Shown here piece after piece: positions 57,386 to 64,000 of a stretch of 64,000 nucleotides of DNA. Numbering within the stretch: position 1 is the first letter of the stretch; the number at the start of each line of letters is the position of its first letter. The stretch is from Halicephalobus mephisto (lineage: Eukaryota; Nematoda; Chromadorea; Rhabditida; Panagrolaimidae): NCBI GenBank assembly GCA_009193035.1, contig SWDT01000025.1, positions 124,001-188,000 of the forward strand, written 5' to 3'. The notes under the pieces are model-generated. The model saw nothing but the letters and a program-made list of their open reading frames with translations. It made no database searches and was not told the origin of the DNA. A program made the position numbers and the translations under genes.

Positions 57386-58639
57386 ATAATTTTTCGAAAT
57401 TTTATCAAAAATTTCTGTTTTTTCATATTATAAAATTGAAATTTTTCGAGATACTGTAAAAAATAATTCTTTAATTTTTTTAAAAATCCTTAAAAAATAA
57501 TTTTCTAAATTTTTTGAAAATCCTTAAAAAAATAATTTTTTAAATTTTTTGAAAATTCTTAAAAAATAATTTTTTTAAAATTTTTTGAAAATTCTTAAAA
57601 AATAATTTTCTAAATTTTTTTAAAATTCTTAAAGAATATTTCTTTTTTAAATTTTTTGAAAATTCTTAAAGAATATTTTTTTTAATTATTTGAAATATTT
57701 GTCCAGTCATCAGATCATAAAAATCAGAATGTTTATAAAAGTCCATGTTTTCCATTTTTCGGTAAGGCTTTATTTATTTAAGGCATAGAAATCACGATTG
57801 TTTATCTTGATCTTCGTCTTGTTTCAAAATTTTAAATTTTTCAAACTTTTTTAAAATAATTATTTTTTATTTTTTCTTCTAAATTTTTCAAACTTTTAAA
57901 ATAATTATTTTTTATTTTTTAAAAAAACATTTTTCAAAACTCTTTATTTTTTGGGTTTTTTAATAATTTTTAAGAATTTATAACATTTTAAAAATTATTT
58001 TGAATTTTTTTTACAAATAATTTTTTAATTTTTAAAAGACTTTTTTGAATTATTTTAAAAATTTTTTTTGAATTTTAAAAATTTTTTTTGAATTTTTAAG
58101 ACTTTTTTGAATTTTTTAAAAATCTTTTGAATTTTAAAATAATTTTTTAATTTAAAAAAATTTTTTTTGAACTTTTTTAAAAATAATGTTTTAATTTTTA
58201 AAATTTTTTTTGAATTTTTTAAAAATCTTTTTTTTTGAATTTTTTTAAACTTTGATTTGAACTTTAATTCTCTGTGAGATAATCTGAACTTATGGTTTTT
58301 GAGATTAATTGACAGTTTCCGAATCCCAGGTTTGTTTGCTTTATTTCCGTCAATTATTCAGTTTAGTTTATCCTCGAAATCCTCGAATATTGATTTTCCA
58401 TTTAATTTTTCGATTCACTTTTCACTTTTTTTCGAAAAAATAAATTATAATTTTTGTCCGATTACGGTGGAATTTTTTTTGAATAAATTTTGGATTTTTT
58501 ACAACTTCAAGGATACTGTAGAATTTTGTGGAAGTTTAAAAATTGAAAAAATTTGAATTTCATGATAAATTTTTTTTATTTTTGAAAGTTTTTAAAATAT
58601 TTCGAAATTTTTAAAAATTTAATAAAAAATTTCGAAATC

Positions 58640-59110
58640 TGCAGTTTGCTTGCAACATTTAGATCAGTTGGCATGTTTGTAGTTATATTTGTGAAGATTT
58701 CGAAATCTAAAATTAAAAAGTTCGAAAAATCGACAATTTTGTTAAAGAGTGAACTTGAATAAAATTAGTTAAAAATTGAAAACTGAAAAGTTCAAACTTG
58801 AATTGAATTATTTCGAAATCTAAAATCTAAAATTTCGGAAAGTCGATAATTCTGTTAAAGTTCGAACTTGAATCGGATTAGTTCAAAGTCGAAAACTGAA
58901 AAATTCGAACTTGAATAAAATTAGTTAAAAATTGAAAGTCAAAAATTTCAGAAAATCGACAGTTCTGTTAAAGAGTTCGAATTCGAATAAAATTAGTTAA
59001 AAATCTAAAATAAAAAAATTCAAGTTCGAGTCAAATTAGTTTGATTCAAATTCGAAGTTTTCAATTTTGAACTATTTCGAAATCTAAAATCAAAAATTCC
59101 GGAAATCGAC
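58640..59110. repeat. Degenerate repeat of AACTTGAATAAAATTAGTTA type
   Basis: Five or six imperfect copies of TCGAA(C/T)TTGAAT, AAAATTAGTTAAAAATTGAA, AAAATCGACAATTCTGTTAA at about 85 bp spacing. Confidence 0.75.
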
Positions 59111-59449
59111 AATCCTGTGTATAACTCATCCCAAAAGGCCACTTCGAGTAAGTGGATTTCTCATGTAAGTTCTGCTGTTTCCAAATTCTATTTGCTTTTG
59201 TTTTTTATTTTTCGGCACGTAATGACCAAAGAAAACCAGAAACAATGGTCGTCATGTGAGAAATTTGAAAAAAAATAAAAAAAAGTAAAAAAATAATTTT
59301 TAAATTTGTATTTTTTAAAATTTTTTTAATAATTTTTAAAATTCCAGAAAATTTTAAATACTTTTTATAAATTACGGTAACTTGCAAATTTAAAAATAAC
59401 GAAATAAATTAATAATTTTTATTTTTTTTATTATAAAAATAAAAATTTT

Positions 59450-59990
59450 TTAAAAATGGTCCTGACACGAATTTTTGGAAATTTATATATTTTTAAAAAT
59501 TAAAATTAAAGTTTTTAAAAATGGTCTTAACACGGATTTTTGGAATTTTATAAAAACATTTTATAATTATATTATTTTTAAAATTAAAAGTTTAAAAAAA
59601 ATGGTCTTAACACGGATTTTTAGGATTTTAAGAAATTTTATAATTATATTATTTGTAAAATTAAAAGTTAAAAAAAAATGGTCTTAACATGGATTTTTAG
59701 GATTTTATATATTATTTGTAAAATTAAGTTTAAAAAAAATAGTCTTAATATGGATTTTTAGGATTTTATGAAATTTTATAATTATATTATTTGTAAAGTT
59801 AAAGTTTTTAAAAATGGTCTTAACATGGATTTTTAGGATTTTATAAAAAAATTTTATATATTATTTTTAAAATTAAAAGTTTAAAAAAAATGGTCTTAAC
59901 ACGGATTTTAAGAAATTTTATAACTATATTATTTTTAAAATTAAAAGTTTTTAAAAATGGTCCTGACATGGATTTTTGATATTTTTGAAC
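59450..59990. repeat. About 65-bp tandem repeat, eight copies, with (A)ACACGGATTTTTAGGAT
   Basis: AAAAATGGTCTTAACA(C/T)GGA, TTTTTAGGATTTTAT and TTATAATTATATTATTT recur eight times. The first copy reads GGTCCTGACACGAATTTTTG, identical to the dispersed family core, so this array grew from that element. Confidence 0.9.
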
Positions 59991-60094
59991 TGCTTTTGAA
60001 TTTATATATTTTTAAAATTTGAAAAATTTATTTTTGAATTTCATTATTTTTTTACTTATGACATCTTAGTTTTCGGAAATTTGTAAAATTACAC

Positions 60095-60154
60095 CTGTCT
60101 GGTTCCCATTTCGGATTCTGAAGACTTTTGGTCCGAATTTAGCTCCGTTTTCAT
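60095..60154 (-). other. Weak candidate first coding exon
   Basis: On the minus strand an ATG opens 20 codons (MKTELNSDQKSSESEMGTRQ), followed immediately by a GTGTAA donor. Composition is coding-like, but no downstream exon with matching phase was found. It may be spurious. Confidence 0.15.
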
Positions 60155-60186
60155 CGACGGAAGTTCACACGGACTTAAATTTTCGG

Positions 60187-60784
60187 TCGTACAAAGCTGT
60201 TCCCCAGCGGCATTTGCTCCCGTAGGATGTTTATTTTTCTCGATTTTCACTAATTTCGAATTTTTTTAAATTTTTAATTTACTTATGATATTAAATCGTT
60301 TCAAATACCGTATAGACTAGTCTAAAAAGACAAAAATGACCTCTACAAAATTGTTTTTTTCAAAGTATTTATTTTTTTCGATTTTCACTAACTTCCATTT
60401 TTTTTAAAATTAATTTTTTTCTTGTTTAATCATAATATTAAGTTGTTTCAAATACCGTATAGACTAGTCTAAAAAGACAAAAATGACCTCTACAAAATTA
60501 TATTTTTAAAAATATTTATTTTTATTAATTTCCAATTTTTTTTTTAAATTAATTTTTTTCTTGTTTAATCATAATATTAAATCGTTTCAAATACCGTATA
60601 AACTAGTCTAAAAAGACAAAAATGACCTTTACAAAATTATATTTTTCACAATATTTATTTTTTTTTCGATTTTCATTAATTTCGAATTTTTTTAATTAAT
60701 TTTTTATTTAGTTAAAATATTAAATTATATAAAATTTTTAAAAATGAAATCCCACGAAATAAAGGGAGCAACTACCGTACAGCT
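60187..60784. mobile_element. CTGTACGA-family element with amplified interior
   Basis: The left end is GGTCGTACAAAGCTGTTCCC(C) and the right end, reversed, is CAGCTGTACGGTAGTTGCTC; both match the 52.7-kb element. The interior has three copies of a unit of about 135 bp (TTTCAAATACCGTATA, ACTAGTCTAAAAAGACAAAA, ATGACCT(C/T)TACAAAATT). Flanks AAATTTT and AGATTTC agree at 5 of 7 positions, compatible with an old target duplication. Confidence 0.75.
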
Positions 60785-60889
60785 GAGATTTCAGATTGTA
60801 GAGAACATTCTGGACCATGTTTTCTTTTGGGATTCTGCCAAGGACTATTTTTCATAATAGCTTCACTTTACCGTAAACATATCTTTAAA

Positions 60890-61380
60890 AATGGAAAAAA
60901 TAAGAAAAACAATATTAGTCATCAACTTTGGAATTTTGCTTTTTTGAAGTTGTTTTTCACGAAATTTTATTTCATTGATAAATAAGTGAAATTTTTTGAA
61001 GTAATTTTGAATTTCCGTGGTAAGAATCAATTTTACTTTTTAGGTATCTTTGTTACCAGTAAATAAGTGAAATTTTAAAGTAATTTTTAGAGTTTTCGTG
61101 GTAAAAGTTGATTTTATTTTTTGGATTTTTTTCATTGATAAATACGTGAAACTTTTAAAGTAATTTTTAGTTTTCGTGGTAAGAGTCTGTTTCACTTTTT
61201 AAAAATTTTACTTTTGCTGATAAATAAGCGGACATTTTGTAGTTTTTAGGGAATTTTTGGTGAGAGTTATTTTCACTTTTTTAAACATGTTTAGTGTGAG
61301 ATTCTATTCGCACTGGTAAATAAGCAAACTTTTTGTAGTTTTCATGGAATTCACAGTGGGAGTTTGTTTTTTAAATTTTT
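60890..61380. repeat. About 80-bp tandem repeat (TGATAAATAAG)
   Basis: Six copies of (T)GATAAATAAGTGAAATTTT, AAGTAATTTT, TTTTCGTGGTAAGAGT and TTTTACTTTTT, decaying toward the right where family A begins. Confidence 0.8.
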
Positions 61381-61389
61381 AACACAATT

Positions 61390-61800
61390 TTACTTTCATT
61401 GGTTTTCGGACAGAAACTAGAAAGAGAGGAGTTAAGATAACTTGAATATCGGGGAGTGTGGGGTACTGTAGGACTTGAGGAGACTCGGGTTGTCTTGTGT
61501 GGGAGGTATGTGATGGTTGTGGTCTGTCTTATGTCCCGGTAAGGTCATTATTATACTTTCCTATCTGAACATCTGCTTTGTAACCACTGTAATCCCATTT
61601 ATCATTAGATTACTGTCAGACAGAAACTAGAAAGAGAGAGAAGTTAAGATAACCTGAATATCAGGGAATCTGGGGTACTGTAGGACATGAGGAGATTCTA
61701 GGTTGTATTACGTGAGAAAAAATATAAAATTATATCCTTAACTTATTCCTCTAGTGAAAATTGTAAAATTACTTCTTTTTTACCCTAACAGTAAGTAAAT
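61390..61800 (-). repeat. Family A dispersed repeat, inverted copy
   Basis: Two blocks carry GACAGAAACTAGAAAGAGAG, CTGAATATC(A/G)GGGA, GTGGGGTACTGTAGGAC and GTGTGGGAGGTATGTGATGG. The right end reads CCCTAACAGTAAGTAAAT, the complement of the 51.66-kb linker. Confidence 0.88.
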
Positions 61801-62159
61801 AACCGAACTTTTCTATGATCTTTATATTTTTCTTGGTGAAAGTTAATATTTTTTAAAATTATCATTTTTATTAATTTTAATAAAAAAAATTTAATTATAA
61901 AAATTTTATTTTTTTTACATAACTTTTAGCGCGAAATTTGTTTGATTATTAAAATAAAATTTTAATATTTATTTATTTTTAATGAATTTTTGCAAATTTT
62001 TATTTTTTAAAATCAAAAAGATCAAAGGTTTTTTTAAATTTTGTCCGAAATTAAAGTTCGCTGTTTTAGACTCATGCCAAGCATCAGCTACTTAAGTTTT
62101 GTTTGCAGAATTGAATCCGATACTTTTTTTTTATGAATTTTTTACTATTTTTAAAATCC

Positions 62160-63100
62160 ATAATTCTGAAAAAAATAAGATCAAAAATTATTTTTTCACG
62201 AAATCCTCCTGATGTGAATTTTTGAAATTTTTAGAATCTACAGTAATCTATTTTATTTTTTTGATTTCATAATTATTATTTTATAATTAATTACAATAAT
62301 ATAAAAATGTTATTTTAATTTTTACAAAATTCTCCTGATGTGAATTTTTTAAATTTTTTGGAATCTACAGTAATCTATTTTATTTTTTTGATTTTATAAT
62401 TATTATTTTATAATTAATTTTTCCGAATTATATTTTCTTGAAGAAATCCATAATTTTCTGGATTAAGATATATATAACATTATTCGACTTAATTTAATAT
62501 ACCCTTCTGTCCACATTTGAAGATTTGTTTTTTAAAAATATTACAAAATAATGACTTTAAAGTTATGCTGAATTCAGATGAAATCATTTACCGTGTCAAG
62601 ACCGGAATTAATCGACTTTTATCTCACTACGAAAACTTATTTTTTTAGGTTTTTAATAATTTTAATAATTTTTTTAAATATATACTTTTAAAAAGTCTAA
62701 ATTTATTTTTTTAAATATTACAAAATAATGACTTTAAAGTTATGCTGAATTCAGATGAAATCATTTATCGTGTCAAGACCGAAATTAATTAACTTTTATC
62801 TCACCACGAAAACTTATTTTTTTTAGGTTTTTAAATAATTTTAATAATTTTTTTAAATATATACTTTTAAAAAGTCTAAATTTATTTTTTCAAATGTTAC
62901 GAAATAATGACTTTAAAGTTATGCTGAATTCAGATGAAATCATTTACCGTGTCAAGACCGAAATTAATCGACTTTTGTCTCACCACGAAAACTTATTTTT
63001 TTAGGTTTTTAAATAATTTTAATAATTTTAATAGTTTTTTTAAATATATACTTTTAAAAAGTCTAAATTTATTTTTTCAAATGTTACGAAATAATGAATT
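62160..63100. repeat. Tandem repeats (about 135 bp x2, then about 170 bp x3)
   Basis: At 62195-62430, TCCTGATGTGAATTTTT and GAATCTACAGTAATCTATTT occur twice. At 62530-63090, ATGACTTTAAAGTTATGCTG, AATTCAGATGAAATCATTTA and CGTGTCAAGACC occur three times at about 170 bp. A 98-codon frame at the right end runs through this repeat and is not a gene. Confidence 0.88.
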
Positions 63101-63379
63101 TGTGATAATCTACAAAAAATTTTCTGAAATGAGAAAACTGAATAAATATAGGAAATGTCAGGTATTGCACGTCGGCAAAAACGAAAACAAACCGTTTATT
63201 TTTTTTTTGAGTTTTATATTTCTATTTTAGGATTTTTATTTTTCATTAAATTGATTAATTTTTATTTCTTTACATAGTTAAGTTTACTTTTATTTTTTTT
63301 TGACACAAAATTGCATAAAAGTATAAAATTTCATGAATAAAAAAACGTGAACAAATTCATTTTTCGAAATTTTTGATTG

Positions 63380-63720
63380 TTAATTTTCTGAATTTATTTT
63401 ATTAATTTCCATACTTTTAACTAGTTAAAAAATAATTAAATGAAATTATGAAAATTTTATATATGAAATATTAAAAAATCTGAGTTAATTTTTTTTGAAA
63501 TTTTTGATTGTTAATTTTCTGAATTTCCATACTTTTAACTAGTTAAAAAATAATTAAATGAAATTATGAAAATTTTATATATGAAATATTTTAAAATCTG
63601 AATTAATTTTTTTTCGAAATTTTTGATTGTTAATTTTCTGAATTTATTTTATTAATTTCTATATTTTTTATAATTAGGTGTACTTTTAAATTGTTAAAAT
63701 GAGATAATTAAATAAAAATA
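63380..63720. repeat. About 120-bp AT tandem repeat, three copies
   Basis: AATTTTTGATTGTTAATTTT, CTGAATTT, CATACTTTTAACTAGTTAAA and AAATTTTATATATGAAATAT recur three times. Confidence 0.85.
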
Positions 63721-64000
63721 TAAAAATTTTATATGAAATGTTTAAAAATCCAAATAGATTCAATTTTTTTCAAAATTTCTTTATTTAAATTTTTTTTTAA
63801 TTTTAAAATTTAGATTTTTTTAAATTTTCTAATTTTATTTTTTTTAATTTTAAAATTTAAATTTTTTTAAATTTTCTAATTTTAATTTCAAAATTTTTTT
63901 ATATTTTTAGGTTTCGTGACAAAAATAATTTTTAAAAACTTTTCTTCGGAAATTTATCCGATTGTTTGTTTTTTGTCCATCTGTTTATTTTTCTAATTCT

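Larger units (their letters stand above)
47563..64000. other. 16.4-kb repeat-rich region with no supported gene
   Basis: All longer open frames here lie in low-complexity or repeated DNA, lack domains and are not flanked by convincing splice sites. Two weak exon-like pieces are listed separately (52502-52704 and 60154-60095). The stretch may be a long intergenic region or part of large introns of a gene whose exons lie outside the window. Arrays with clear structure are listed as their own entries. Confidence 0.55.

Noticed and set aside
58299..58556. An 85-codon frame (MRLIDSFRIPGLFALF)
   Set aside because: There is a donor-like GTTTGT inside, but no second exon, no domain and AT-driven Phe/Ile/Ser composition.
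62934..63230. A 98-codon frame at the right end
   Set aside because: It runs through the third copy of a 170-bp tandem repeat and has low-complexity composition with no recognisable feature.

Overview
This window is eukaryotic and comes from a nematode, most likely a rhabditid close to Caenorhabditis. The coding sequence is split by many very short introns (41-51 nt) with the worm acceptor TTTTCAG/TTTTTAG. Several start codons sit a few bases after such an acceptor with no exon in front of it, as at trans-spliced worm genes. The encoded proteins have clear animal or nematode relatives. Non-coding DNA is extremely AT-rich and full of short tandem arrays and small foldback or MITE-like elements. 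Exon structures were assembled by hand from splice signals and reading phase; every joined model below keeps an open frame from ATG to stop.

Layout. 698-2739 (+) encodes a CTNNBL1-type armadillo protein (spliceosome-associated). 3266-3971 (+) is a ferritin heavy chain with an upstream cluster of GATA and HIF-type sites. Tail to tail with it, 14394-4117 (-) encodes a complete 3230-residue VPS13 lipid-transfer protein. A 4-kb spacer of tandem repeats follows. 25467-18377 (-) is a four-CUB-domain protein with the architecture of the glutamate-receptor auxiliary subunit SOL-1; its introns carry several repeat elements. Head to head with it, 26722-29325 (+) encodes the ribosome-rescue GTPase HBS1. 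It is followed after 124 bp by a secreted class 3 lipase (29450-31985), a possible operon. 32708-33609 (+) is a FUNDC1-type mitochondrial outer-membrane protein, followed after 179 bp by a four-pass membrane protein (33789-35196), again a possible operon. 36387-43224 (+) encodes a BRO1-domain protein of the HD-PTP/EGO-2 type with a long Gln/Asn/Pro-rich tail carrying about 60-residue repeats and no phosphatase domain. 47562-46386 (-) is a short non-cuticular collagen.

The last 16.4 kb (47563-64000) holds no gene I can support. It is a mosaic of tandem arrays and at least three dispersed repeat families that also occur elsewhere in the window. One copy (52712-53090) has terminal inverted repeats and a perfect 7-bp flanking direct repeat, so it is a real insertion.

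The genes do not form one pathway. They are ordinary housekeeping and neuronal/membrane genes. VPS13 (bulk lipid transfer), FUNDC1 (mitophagy) and BRO1/HD-PTP (endosomal sorting) are all membrane-homeostasis factors, but their proximity may be chance. I did not find a convincing undescribed molecular system. The most distinctive material is the repeat landscape, the repeat-expanded BRO1 tail, the candidate cassette exon of vps-13 and the possible readthrough extension of the sol-1-like gene.
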